Origin: Sipunculus nudus
Taxonomy: Eukaryota > Annelida > Sipuncula > Golfingiida > Sipunculidae
Assembly (NCBI GenBank): GCA_026874595.1
Contig: CM049310.1
Coordinates: forward strand, 62,001-126,000
Reading direction: 5' to 3'
DNA: 64,000 nt
The notes beneath the pieces were generated by a model. The model made no database searches, had not been told where the DNA came from, and saw nothing but the letters and a program-made list of their open reading frames with translations. Positions 27,765-38,180 of this stretch are shown one piece after another. How positions within the stretch are numbered: position 1 is the first letter of the stretch; the number at the start of each line of letters is the position of its first letter. Position numbers and translations under genes: made by a program.

Positions 27765-29966
27765 ATGTTCGCAGTTTGCTGTTTAGCCAGTACATGTCCC
27801 CAGGTCTGGAAAAGGTTAAACGGACCCGATCGGGGAAAATACCGTCTTTCAGACGCCATCTTACGTCACGTATCACTAGGGGTGGACGATCGTTCAGATG
27901 CACCGAAGGATGTGAACAGAAACGCGTCATGCACCAAACCCGTGTTCATCACACACGACCGGCTCTCCCCCCCTGTCGGGAGCTTGATCCACATACGTCA
28001 TCTCCCAGACGTCGGGCTGTTTGGGGTTATACAGTTGGACCCGAGGTTCGTGGGTGTGCTCACACGGGCGTGTCCCTACTTTGTGGACAGATCACCGGCA
28101 AACCGTGAAAACGCTTCTACGAAAGACCTTTTACGGGCGCTGTTCCCCGCTGTGTCGTTGTCCTCACTGAAGTTGTCAGACACGTTTTCAGAACAGGGTT
28201 GTCCGACTAAGGAGGACCTGGAGATTGCTGCCGGCCCGGACTTCCTGAACCACGTTTCGTTGACGATGAACAACGCCCGTGCAGGCTGCCTTGCCATGTA
28301 CTGCACAAGTCTGCATTTGGACGAACCGGATTGTGAGCACACTGAAAACGAGAACCTGTTCAAACACCTCGGCCTGAGCCCGGAATTGTACAGGGATATC
28401 ATTAAAGAGGCTGAAGGGCGTGTCCTCCCAGAGGAGACATTCAGCACAGACGAGACCACAGTGCCCACCTGGCACAACCTGCTCTTGGGGGCAGCACTGA
28501 ACCCTTTCACGGTCAAACAATGCAAGAAACAAGAACTCGAACAGCTTGGGTTGGCTTCGACATTTATTGACGCTGAAAACAAATCAGACGCTGGTGCGGA
28601 CAGTCCACTCGCTGGGCACGCTGAAACCTCAACACCGCTGAAACCAGCTTCACCACAAACACCGCTGAAACCAGCTTCACCACAAACGTGTATTTGTGAT
28701 GAACAGGAACATTCTGACGACACCGATCCGATCAATCTTTCAGACAGGGGCAAATCGACCTTGACCGTAGTAGAAGGCAGTTCCGGAAACCCCGAACGAC
28801 TGGCCGCAGACATGTCATCATCAAACAGTAACGCGCCAGTAACCCCTAACGGTTCCGGGCAGTTAACAGCCGACATGAAGGAGTGGATAACGGGTCAAGA
28901 AGAACTACTGCAAAGGTTGAAATCTAAGTACGGCCGGGTCGATGCGGAAGCGCCTGTGCAGATTCAGGCTGCACCATGGCCGCACGGTTCTTTCGGTTAC
29001 GCATCCCCGACGGTCGGAACACAAACGCAGCCGTCAGCTTATGCGCCAGGGTCCGGGGTCTGGTGGCCGGGTTCGCCGACGAACGCAGGGCCCGTCTTCC
29101 AACCAGGGCATTACGCATCAGCGCGCTTCTCGCCCTATCAGCCACCCGCGACACCGTTGTACCCGCAAGCACCTGTGGCGCCGCCCCCACCCTTTGCGAG
29201 TGACGGCAGCACGACCGGGTTCGACAGGCACACGGTACAAACGCCGCACACGCAGCAGCAACCCTCCACCGTGCATTATTATTTTTACGGTGATAACGGT
29301 AAACAGCATATCGCGGACAGAAGGACAGGGTCATCGTCAAGAGCTGATGATAAAACGGAACAAGAAGCCGCGCATCACAACCACGCACGCACGTCGGACA
29401 CTGGTGGCCACTCCGGGCTTGATATGTTGAAATCCCCAGAAACGCAAAGAGCGTCCGTTTTTTCCCCTGCCGGGCTCGAGTCCACTGTTAAAACACTGCA
29501 GGAGACGGTGGAAAAACTGACAACACACGTTCACACAAACGTTCACCCTGCCCACCCACCTCACACGTTTCAAACCAGTCAACCTTCCGTTCAGCCAGCC
29601 GCAGCACATGCTCCTGCCCATCCCCCGTCTATTGAGACTACGGTGGGTGACCAAAAAGACGGCCGTGACAGTCGCGCGTTACTGCAAGAACTTGTTCGGG
29701 GTATCGCAGATGTCGTAGAGCAAAACAGACGTGACAGAGGTGACGTTGCGTCAGGTGAACCACAGGTCTCCTCCGCTGTCACATCTGACACCCCTACAGA
29801 GGGTGGCCAAACCGGCAGGGATAAACCACGCGGTAAACCAGCAGACACCGTAGAGGCCGAACGGGAACCGTCCGCTGAAAAAGAGCCAGCACTGTCAAAG
29901 GTTGTGACAGATAGGCTGAAGTTATTGGATAAGATGTTGAAGCCCCCAGCCGCATCCAGTTTTTGA
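27765..29966 (+). CDS. Capsid maturation protease and scaffold protein (UL26 type)
   Basis: 733 residues from the ATG at 27765. The N-terminal ~230 residues fit assemblin, the herpesvirus serine protease that cleaves the internal scaffold during capsid maturation. They contain ITHD (His64, the family's catalytic His), a GLFGV strand and HVSL (Ser165, the catalytic Ser in this motif). The third catalytic His is normally about 25 residues after the Ser; here His184 (+19) and His192 (+27) are candidates, so spacing is slightly unusual. After a polar linker comes a Pro/Ala/Gln-rich scaffold region (about 380-560) and helical C-terminal segments. The last residues (PPAASSF) offer a possible maturation cleavage site. 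Internal ATGs (for example 28809) could give a scaffold-only product, but no internal promoter is evident. Confidence 0.8.
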   Translation: MFAVCCLASTCPQVWKRLNGPDRGKYRLSDAILRHVSLGVDDRSDAPKDVNRNASCTKPVFITHDRLSPPVGSLIHIRHLPDVGLFGVIQLDPRFVGVLTRACPYFVDRSPANRENASTKDLLRALFPAVSLSSLKLSDTFSEQGCPTKEDLEIAAGPDFLNHVSLTMNNARAGCLAMYCTSLHLDEPDCEHTENENLFKHLGLSPELYRDIIKEAEGRVLPEETFSTDETTVPTWHNLLLGAALNPFTVKQCKKQELEQLGLASTFIDAENKSDAGADSPLAGHAETSTPLKPASPQTPLKPASPQTCICDEQEHSDDTDPINLSDRGKSTLTVVEGSSGNPERLAADMSSSNSNAPVTPNGSGQLTADMKEWITGQEELLQRLKSKYGRVDAEAPVQIQAAPWPHGSFGYASPTVGTQTQPSAYAPGSGVWWPGSPTNAGPVFQPGHYASARFSPYQPPATPLYPQAPVAPPPPFASDGSTTGFDRHTVQTPHTQQQPSTVHYYFYGDNGKQHIADRRTGSSSRADDKTEQEAAHHNHARTSDTGGHSGLDMLKSPETQRASVFSPAGLESTVKTLQETVEKLTTHVHTNVHPAHPPHTFQTSQPSVQPAAAHAPAHPPSIETTVGDQKDGRDSRALLQELVRGIADVVEQNRRDRGDVASGEPQVSSAVTSDTPTEGGQTGRDKPRGKPADTVEAEREPSAEKEPALSKVVTDRLKLLDKMLKPPAASSF
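28632..28685 (+). repeat. 27-base tandem duplication in the protease/scaffold gene
   Basis: Two identical 27-base units (28632-28658, 28659-28685) encode a nine-residue Pro/Ser/Lys motif twice, in the linker between protease and scaffold. In frame, so tolerated. Confidence 0.85.
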
Positions 29967-29993
29967 ATGGCGTGCGCATATGTCACGTGACTG

Positions 29994-30000
29994 TATATAA
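29994..30000 (+). promoter_or_regulatory. TATA box of the helicase gene
   Basis: TATATAA, preceded by CACGTGA (an E-box). It lies 170 bases before the ATG at 30170; a second TATATAA follows at about 30003. Confidence 0.45.
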
Positions 30001-30169
30001 CATATATAACACAGGGGCTCCCGATTACCCTAATCAGTCATGCTCCCGCCTCGAGGTGAGTCAGTGCACCACTTTTAAGCAGTCTGACCTGACACAGGGC
30101 ACGCCATCCTAACATTTTATTTTGAGCTCCCTCCTGCGCATATTGTACACGAACAGACATCTTTGACAG

Positions 30170-33100
30170 ATGGCTTTGACAGAAGATAAACGTGAGAGAC
30201 TCATTCTGACAACAACAAGTATAGCGGACAACTTGGCCGAGTCGATTCGCACCGAGCAACACCGCGTCCCCGTGCCAACGTGGATGCAGCGCCCGTCGCC
30301 GCCGTACGAGACAGAAAAATGGCTCCATCAACTGGAACATATGACATGGCCGTTCCCCAGTTCTATATTCGACCCGAACCAGGCCTTGATACCCGACGAA
30401 GCAGAACGTTGCAAATGGGAGATCCTGCGCCGGGCGGCGGACCCTACCGTTCCGGCGACGCCTGGTTCTTTCACTCCCGTACATTTCCGCTGTTACGTCG
30501 TGACGGGCCCGGCCGGCGCGGGTAAAAGCACGCTGGTGGACATCCTCACCGCCAACACACATATGGTGTGCACCGCCGCCGGAAACGCCTCCGTGACCAA
30601 CCTCCACAACGCTCTGAAGTCACACCAAGTGGGGCGCGTCGGGACGTTAGCGAAATTGCAGTTGATGTACAACTGCCGTGAAGCAGAACCCCGCGAGCCG
30701 GCTTCGACATTGAACCCTACCTCCTTCGCAGAAGCCCAGCTGGACGGGATTCTTACAGACCACAGGAATTTCCGGTCTCAGTTCGACAACCTTAAAATGA
30801 AACTTAAAAGGATAGAAACGGCGCTGGGTACGGAATGGGCTCGCTACGCCGAGGCATTCGAAAGGGAAGACGACACTGTGGCCCGGCACGGAAACAAGGT
30901 ATCGTACGTCAAAGGCAGGAAAATAATACAGCCACGGTCCCGCATGCGTCCCGGCTTCGATCCCGCGGTAAAATTGGCCGGTCAGGTGTCGTCCAGTAAA
31001 CCTCCTCGCAGTGGCGCTACGCAGGGGCGGTGTAACAAGAAGGATCAACAACACAGGGACTTCACATGCATGGCGAACATGGGTTGAAACGGGTGGACAT
31101 GCCATGGTTACAGTCTAGTTTCCGGTTTGATTTCCCTCAAATATGCAGCAGTAACGTCGTGCTAGTGGACGAGGCGGGGATGGCCAGCAGCTACAACTTA
31201 TATACATACGCTTTCTTGTATCGGTACGCGGCGTGCCGTCTTGGGATCTACCACGAGAAACCTCTGGTTTTCATTTTACTGGGTTCAGAAAGCCAGTCGA
31301 CGGCTATACGATCAGACGGTATGGGACCCGTGGCGAACCGAGTGCCGGCCGTCAGCATGCTGCAGCATGTTTGCAACGTCCCTATCATCGCCAAGGCCAC
31401 CGGCGTGTACGAACCAAATCACACCGTCGTGATGCACGTCAACAAAAGGTGCCACTTGGAAATAAGCGAACTCCTTTACGACCTTCACTACGGCATAAGG
31501 GACCCCGACACCATCCGTCTGTTGGACAAACACGTGGTGCCGTCCCACGTGGTAGAGGAACCAATGAGCCTGGACACAACCGCGGACGGCACCGCGACAG
31601 ACCTCACAGGCTGCATCAGAATATTCGCCAGTAACGACGAAGTCGCAGAGTATGACAAACGTTGCAAACAAACTATGGAATCCGCCGATTTGGGCATATG
31701 GGTTTTCCTGAACGTCCACGACGCGATCGCGTACCTGTCCGTTTTGCAGGCGCAGTTCAGAGAACAGCGGATGCCGGGCAGGAAACGTCGACGACCGTTA
31801 CGTGAGAAGCAGGATAACCGGAGGGTGGACGACATGTTTCGTGACGCGTGGGCAAAACGAGCCCTACCTAACTCGGGTGCACAGCCTCCGGGAGACAAGG
31901 AAAACAGCTCCGCGTCAGTCGGTCTGAACTGGGGGTCCGATCACCAAATGGCCCCGATGGTTACCGAAACGGGGCTGGTGTTAACCTCACTCGATTCGTT
32001 CATAGACTCACTATACACACACGCCCCGAACCTGTTTGGGTTCGAGTACACGAGTGAGTCTGTGCATTATTTCGCGGGTGGAAAAGTGTACGAGCCAGAA
32101 GGCGAATACTACCCTCCACCCGACAGGAAGAGAGAAGACAACCACATACTGCGGCCAAAGGCGACAAAGGACACTTGGGAAATCACGGACGACCCGGCAC
32201 CAGAACATATCACGGATAGCCAAGGCCCGGTAAACGGCCACAAAGTACGGGAAAAGGAAACTCCCCGTCCGGACGCGAGACAGACAGACCCCTTGCTCCC
32301 TCAAAGATACAGAGTTCTCATGTGTAAGCACACCCTGCCGGTCGGCAAACCCGCTGTATGTCGGCGGGCATGTCAGTTCGTGCTGACAGGGTTCAAGGGA
32401 CCTTTCCGTTTGCTGATGAGAACGGCGCTACCCAGGATGTGCCTGTCCTTCCTCCCTGCCCACACACCGTTCGTTTGTGCCATCCTGCAAGGAGCGTACG
32501 AGGCCCTGTACAGCCTGCTGTCCGACAAGGGGGTGGCTGACCGATTCATGGCCAAACACTCACTCGGGCAAGAAGGTGAATGTGTTGACGAGAACATTAG
32601 CCGTTTCGACGTAGATGCTTCTGCAGATGCTCCCGACCCTGCCACGGATTTTGACTACCTGAACACGCTGGTGTCCGATCTCAGCACAACATACATGCGT
32701 GCCGCTGACGAATACCCGGACATCTCCGAATGTGAGGTGCACCTGGGTCTAACGTGCCTCACAGAACCGGAAGGCTCGGCGGACAAAGGCCTGGGAGCTG
32801 TCGACCAGCGGTACGTGATACCGAACCAGGTATTAGATACAGCCGAAGTAGTCACCGTGCTCGGGAGCAGGACCATACCCGCCGATTCTCCGTTCGACGC
32901 CCTTAATTACCAGCCTTACGAAAAGTCGACCCTGCCCCGTTTCGTAAAAGCCGTGCGTTCTTCAGGCGACAAGTTCGAGCTGCGGTGCGCGGTGGTGTGT
33001 TCCGAAGAGACGGGTTGGGTCGGCCTCGCATTACCGTCATCGGAAGAGTACATCACAGAACCAGAAATCGACGTGCCCCGTTTCGCATTGCACTCGTCAT

Positions 33101-33348
33101 TCCGCGTCCCCATGGTTTCGCAGACGGCCGTGACTGTAACCAAATCTCAAGGTCACACATACCAGCGGGTGGCCGTCTCTGTAAGTGACGGCATGTGCGG
33201 AGACCTCAGGACACCTTACGTCGCTATCTCCCGTGCCAGCCGTGAACTTTATGTGTCGTGTAACATGTTCCGCCGTCGTTGCGCTTTTTTCCCTCATCTG
33301 GGATTGCTGTATATACTTTTACACCCCAACACAACTCATGCAGTTTAG
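30170..33348 (+). CDS. Helicase-primase helicase subunit (UL5 type), two frames
   Basis: An SF1 replicative helicase split between two frames. The first (30170-31087) has a charged N-terminus, Walker A (GPAGAGKST near residue 112-120) and the following motif Ia region. The second (open from 31036, first ATG 31066, to 33348) has Walker B (VLVDEAG), a motif III-like GSESQST, a long poorly conserved middle and the C-terminal motifs V/VI (TKSQGHTYQRV, YVAISRAS). All core motifs are therefore present, but the frame changes between Walker A and B. Splicing is the likeliest explanation: several GT donors (30899, 30904, 30968) pair in frame with AG acceptors (31113 or 31148) and would shorten the Walker A-B gap to about 135-190 residues instead of about 215. 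A sequencing error or a true lesion is possible. I see no canonical slippery heptamer in the 52-base overlap. Confidence 0.8.
30904..31148 (+). other. Candidate intron of the helicase gene (one of several)
   Basis: GTACGT at 30904 and a pyrimidine-rich tract then GCAG at 31148 give a 245-base intron with matching phase, removing the frame change. Alternatives with acceptor 31113 are donors 30899 (215 bases) and 30968 (GTAAAA, 146 bases), both phase 0. The sequence cannot decide between them. Confidence 0.45.
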
Positions 33349-33844
33349 TAATAATGTATGATGTGTTTATTGTCGAATAAAATGTAAGTTTCATCTCCGT
33401 CTTGTTTATTGTGATGTCACTGATTGATTCACCGATTCACTGTAACATGCCTACCTGAATGTGTTTGTGTGTGTGTGGGGAAGGGTGTGAGGGTGCGTTC
33501 AATAGCTTGCGCTGTTTAAATGACATTACACGCCAATGAACATAATATGTGTCCGATCTGAACCCATCCCATTCCCGTTCCATTTGTCGTACATGATACA
33601 ATGAACATTATCCTGATCAACATCATATTGTGGAGCCGGACACGGCGAACAATAACCGATATATAAACATGCACTTTGTAATTATCCTTCTGCGCACTGG
33701 AAGGGCTGATTGTTGTAGCGGAAAAAGCACAAAACAAGTGGTGATGAATGAATAGAACCGTATTGGTCTAATTCGTACAAAATATGTTGTACAAGATGAC
33801 CAACAGGGGCCGCTGTATGGATGGTATAGGGGATATAAAAACAT
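33349..33844. other. Non-coding stretch after the helicase gene
   Basis: About 500 AT-rich bases with the helicase poly(A) signal and a GT-repeat. No credible gene. This is the left border of the host-like block. T-rich bases on the minus strand near 33836-33840 can act as the terminator of the neighbouring tRNA-like gene. Confidence 0.55.
33376..33381 (+). terminator. Poly(A) signal AATAAA of the helicase gene
   Basis: 28 bases past the helicase stop, followed by a GT-rich stretch (near 33460-33480) typical of a downstream processing element. Confidence 0.7.
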
Positions 33845-34014
33845 GTATAACGTCCCTGGGTGGGCTCGAACCACCAACCTCCCGATTAAAAGCCGGAAGC
33901 GCTACCGATTGCGCCACAGGGACTACATGCTTTGTGTACGTGAGTTTTTCATTTTATCATGAGCAGGTACTGTTCCTTGATTTGATTGGCTGATGGAAAG
34001 TGTGACGTCACAGA
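33845..34014. repeat. tRNA-bearing module, copy 1 (170 bases)
   Basis: This 170-base segment recurs in the same orientation and with the same length at 38218-38387. It contains the tRNA-like gene plus a conserved 5' flank ending in TGACGTCACAGA. The differences between copies fall mostly in the anticodon and D arms of the tRNA. Confidence 0.85.
33852..33923 (-). tRNA. tRNA-like gene, anticodon UUU on a tRNA-Asn backbone
   Basis: The 72-base minus-strand sequence folds as a cloverleaf: acceptor GTCCCTG with CAGGGAC, a T arm with GGTTCGAGCC, a D arm with GCGC/GCGC, and an anticodon loop CTTTTAA, which reads UUU (Lys). The backbone resembles metazoan tRNA-Asn and the sister copy at 38225 has the Asn anticodon GUU. 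So this is probably a tRNA-Asn copy with a changed anticodon, active or pseudogene. T-run terminator just downstream. Confidence 0.75.
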
Positions 34015-35214
34015 CGACCTATATAAATGCCTTTAATCCCAGTAATACATATTGTTTACTTCAATTGTTTACTTGGGGTCTAGACAGTTGGCAGCGTGAT
34101 GACAAACGATACCTGTACGGAGCAGTGATTTATCATTAATCACTATTAATCTAATTATTAATGTCACATTTAATATACGGCCAACTTTTGGTAACTTATT
34201 TGAGCAAACGAAAATGCTTATTTTTTAATCATATATAATATATACTTGGGTTGGTACCAGTCTGCCAAGGGTACAAAAGATGGCGTTTTACGCCCGTCTC
34301 TATGATTGGCCTAGAGCAGCGGTGCCACAATAGAGCGGGGTACCAGTCTATATCTTAATCAATATTGTTGGGTGCAGGAGCGCCATCATATGCCCGTGTA
34401 AGAGACTAAAGTATATGTGTCCCTGCAGTTTGCTAAGGCCATTTCATTTTTGTTCGATATGTATAAACAACAGAAAATAGTTTACTTTCTTTGATAAACT
34501 GCTGTGTACCTGGGTAGGAAATGAAAGAATAAAAATGGCTGAATGTGGCTTAAAACCAAAAAGAATACGTGGCCAGTACGGGGGTCGAACCCGCGACCTT
34601 TGCGTTATCAGCACAACACTCTAACCAACTGAGCTAACCGGCCCCACAGTTGGCATTGACTTCAAATGTATTAAAATATACACCACCGTACTGGACTACG
34701 GAATCCATGAACACTTATGAATATATATTTGCTATAATTTGGAAGATATTAAGTTACAGGGCAAATCATATGTACTCTTTAGAATTAACTAGAGTATACC
34801 CATATCTGTACCTGCACGCACACATTTCTTAAATTATGAGGAAGCACTATGTGAGAATGGCCATGGCACACCGCAGGTATTAAACCCAGAATAATTTTAT
34901 CGATTTTGAGGCCATTTCTTCACCAAACGCCTAAAAAATATAAACTCGTTCTTCCCCGGACCAAGATGCACCCTCTCACGAAGTTTGACGACCGTGCAAT
35001 CCCTAGCGTGCGAAAGAATCCGGACAGACAGACAGACAAACAGATTCCCGTGAATTATAGTATGATACACAAGAGATTTATACATGAACGTTAGTAGCTT
35101 GGGAACATGTTTGTTACATTTGTGTTCCTTCAACTTGATAAATCTGTTGTCTATCTGATATAGTTCCACTGGTCGTCGGCAGGTGGCGATACTGACGCCA
35201 ACATATTGGTCAGC
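34015..35214. other. Host-like AT-rich sequence
   Basis: About 1.2 kb without credible genes. It includes TATATAAA near 34020, an inverted pair of GGTACCAGTCT-like segments around 34250-34350, a tRNA gene (34571-34643) and a CAGACAGACAGACAAACAG microsatellite-like run near 35022. The composition is AT-richer than in the viral genes, which suggests host or mobile DNA. Confidence 0.5.
34571..34643 (-). tRNA. tRNA-Ile-like gene with anticodon GAU
   Basis: A 73-base cloverleaf: GGCCGGT acceptor with ACTGGCC, a D arm with AGCTCAGTTGG, anticodon loop CTGATAA (anticodon GAU) and GGTTCGACC in the T arm. A and B boxes look intact and a T-run follows on the minus strand. Eukaryotic nuclear genomes normally read these codons with an AAU (IAU) tRNA, so GAU is unusual. 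Confidence 0.8.
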
Positions 35215-35490
35215 AACACAAAATGGCCACTTGCCGGACAGCGGTCTACACAACATTTACGAAATATGTGCTAAAATCTTCGGAAAAATATGCTTAAAGC
35301 GTTCAACAAGTGACATTTGCGATATCTTTTCCAGTTTGCGCGTACATCTTGCACAAACGTAAAATCTGCCGCACACCAAAGTTTTCAATGTGTCCACAAC
35401 CCTACTATATAAGCAGGCCGAGTGTATTATACTATCAGTTGAGAGCGCTCTATGGGCGCTTTTGGGTCCCAGACGGCTCCCCTGTGGGGG
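35215..35490. repeat. Left arm of a diverged inverted repeat
   Basis: The sequence is repeated in reverse complement at about 38390-38625 with many mismatches. Shared blocks are the segment near CAGCGGTCTACA, the ACTATATAAGCAGGCC-like stretch, and a 37-base block (35448-35484). The arms enclose about 2.9 kb. Confidence 0.7.
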
Positions 35491-35675
35491 AGGGGGGGAC
35501 TTGAGGGGGGGAGGGGGCGGCCCCTCCCTCTGCCTTATGTCAAGAAGTAGTAGAGTTGTGGGCCTGTGGCCGGTTGTGTGGTTCAAGTCAGAAGTGGACC
35601 GGTTGTAGGTCGGTTGGATGTGAAAGGTCGGTTGGGGTCGACGAGGTCGGATGTGAAAGGTCAACAGGGGTCGCC

Positions 35676-35697
35676 GGGGGGGGGGGGGGGGGGGGGG
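35676..35697 (+). repeat. Run of 22 G residues
   Basis: An uninterrupted G-run with matching C-runs on the far side of the array (around 37575-37705). Runs of this kind are prone to length errors in assembly. Confidence 0.9.
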
Positions 35698-35837
35698 AGA
35701 ACAGGGGAGTTCTGGATGGGATCGGGTCGAAGGTGAAAGGTCAGCAGGGGTCGCCGGGGAGGAACAGGGGAGTTGTGAGTGGGATCGGGTCGGAGGTGAA
35801 AGGTCAGCAGGGGTCGCCGGGGAGGAACAGGGGAGTT

Positions 35838-37390
35838 CCTAATATATACACTGGGGGCGAGGCCCCCATAAGGAATTACATGGAAGGCCCGTGGTGGGGG
35901 CCTCGCCCCCAGGGGATAATACTTTATGTGGGATCGATCCCTACAAAGAATATACACTGGGGGCGAGGCCCCCATAAGGAATTACATGGAAGGCCCGTGG
36001 TGGGGGCCTCGCCCCCGGGAATAATATTTTATGGGGGATCGATCCCTACAAAGAATATACACAGGGGGCGAGGCCCCCATAAGGAATTACATGGAAGGCC
36101 CGTGGTGGGGGCCTCGCCCCAGGGAATAATATTTTATGGGGGATCGATCCCTAAAAAGAATATACACTGGGGGCGAGGCCCCCATAAGGAACTATATGGA
36201 AGACCCGTGGTGGGGGCCTCGCCCCCAGGGGATAATACTTTATGTGGGATCGATCCCTACAAAGAATATACACAGGGGGCGAGGCCCCCATAAGGAAGGA
36301 TCGTGGTGGGGGCCTCGCCCCCGGGAGAATACAGTATGGGGATCGGGGCGCCGAAGGCGCCAATACACAGATGTATGTATAGGGGGCGCCTTCGGCGCCT
36401 CGATCCGTAAAATGAATATTCCCGGGGGCGAGGCCCCCACCACGGGCCCTCCATGTAAATCCTTATGGGGGCCTCGCCCCCGGGGTATATTCTTTGTAGG
36501 GATCGATCCCACATAAAGTATTATCCCCTGGGGGCGAGGCCCCCACAACGGGCCTTCCATGTAATTCCTTATGGGGGCCTCGCCCCCTGTGTATATTCTT
36601 TTTAGGGATCGATCCCCCATAAAATATTATTCCCGGGGGCGAGGCCCCCACCACGGGCCTTCCATGTAATTCCTTATGGGGGCCTCGCCCCCTGTGTATA
36701 TTCTTTGTAGGGATCGATCCCACATAAAGTATTATCCCCTGGGGGCGAGGCCCCCACCACGGGCCTTCCATGTAATTCCTTATGGGGGCCTCGCCCCCTG
36801 TGTATATTCTTTGTAGGGATCGATCCCACATAAAGTATTATCCCCTGGGGGCGAGGCCCCCACCACGGGCCTTCCATGTAATTCCTTATGGGGGCCTCGC
36901 CCCCAGTATATATTCTTTGTAGGGATCGATCCCACATAAAATATTATCCCCGGGGGCGAGGCCCCCACCACGGGCTTTCCATGTAATTCCTTATGGGGGC
37001 CTCGCCCCCTGTGTATATTCTTTGTAGGGATCGATCCCACATAAAGTATTATCCCCTGGGGGCGAGGCCCCCACCATGGGTCTTCCATGTAGTTCCTTAT
37101 GGGGGCCTCGCCCCCAGTGTATATTCTTTTTAGGGATCGATCCCCCATAAAATATTTTTCCCGGGGGCGAGGCCCCCACCACGGGCCTTCCATGTAATTC
37201 CTTATGGGGGCTTCGCTCCCGGGGTATATTCTTTGTAGGGATCGATCCCTCATAAAGTATTATCCCATGGGGGCGAGGCCCCCATCACGGGCCTTCCATG
37301 TAATTCCTGATGGGGGCTTCGCCCCCGGGGTATATTCTTTGTAGGGATCGATCCCCCATAAAGTATTATCCCCGGGGGCGAAGCCCCCAC
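35838..37390. repeat. GC-rich palindromic repeat array
   Basis: An array of roughly 106-base units. Each unit has GGGGGCGAGGCCCCC, a spacer of about 28 bases, its reverse complement GGGGGCCTCGCCCCC, then an AT-rich spacer containing the perfect palindrome GGGATCGATCCC. Units left of about 36340 and right of about 36415 are in opposite orientation. Frames read through the array in several phases because the unit length is not a multiple of three, so the apparent proteins are not real. The array could form very stable hairpins. Confidence 0.9.
36347..36399. repeat. Central hairpin at the switch point of the array
   Basis: GGCGCCGAAGGCGCC (36347-36361) and its exact reverse complement (36385-36399) flank a 23-base AT-rich loop. 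This is where the repeat orientation switches; it differs in sequence from the other units. Confidence 0.85.
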
Positions 37391-37771
37391 CACGACCCTT
37401 GTGGAGAAATTTCTATAGGGGCCTCGGTCCAAGCAGAGACCCTCTGTGGGGATCTGAACGATCCCATAGTGCTTTGACATGCGTTGCACACCTGTGGCTT
37501 TTCCAGTACCGATGATATCCGATGAACACTCTTTAACCATTCTCATGCATCTCCGATCCCAACCAGGACTCCCCTGTCCCCCCCCCCCCTGGGCGATCCC
37601 ACCCACGACTCCCCTGTACCCCCCCTGAGCGATCCCACCCAGGATTACCCTGTACCACCCCCCCCCCCCTGGGCGATCCCACCCATGACTACCCTGTACC
37701 CCCCCCCCCCGGCCGATCCCACACAGAACTCCCCTGTTCCCCCCATGGTTAAGCATACTGACCTTTCACAT
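37391..37771. other. C-rich sequence right of the array
   Basis: About 380 bases with several poly-C runs and repeated GGGCGATCCCACCCA-like units, mirroring the G-rich tandem units left of the array (35700-35840). No gene. Confidence 0.6.
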
Positions 37772-38142
37772 CCGACCTCGGCGACCCCAATCGACCTTTC
37801 ACATCCTACCGACTCTTCTTCCCCCCCCCCGCCCCCCCTGCCGGCGATCCCCAAACCTACAACTGGTCTACTTCTGACTTGAACCACACAACCGACCCCT
37901 GGTGGCCACAGGCCCACAACTCTACTACTTCTTGACATAAGGCAGAGGGAGGCTGTTAATCCGACCTCGGCGACCCCAATCGACCTTTCACATCCTACCG
38001 ACTCTTCTTCCCCCCCCCCCGCCCCCCCTGCCGGCGATCCCCAAACCTACAACTGGTCTACTTCTGACTTGAACCACACAACCGACCCCTGGTGGCCACA
38101 GGCCCACAACTCTACTACTTCTTGACATAAGGCAGAGGGAGG
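37772..38142. repeat. Direct duplication of about 181 bases
   Basis: 37772-37952 and 37961-38142 are near-identical, differing mainly in a poly-C run. A related sequence lies inverted in the left part of the block (about 35500-35660). Confidence 0.85.
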
Positions 38143-38180
38143 GGCCGCCCCCTCCCCCCCTCAAGTCCCCCCCTCCCCCA

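Noticed and set aside
31033-31087. Programmed -1 frameshift as the cause of the helicase break
   Set aside because: No X-XXY-YYZ heptamer in the overlap in the right phase, and intron solutions fit better. Not excluded without RNA data.
35556-37253. Several long frames on both strands in the repeat array, rich in Gly, Pro and Arg
   Set aside because: They are readings of the same palindromic unit in successive phases. The unit of about 106 bases shifts frame at each copy and both strands give similar peptides, so they are not genes.
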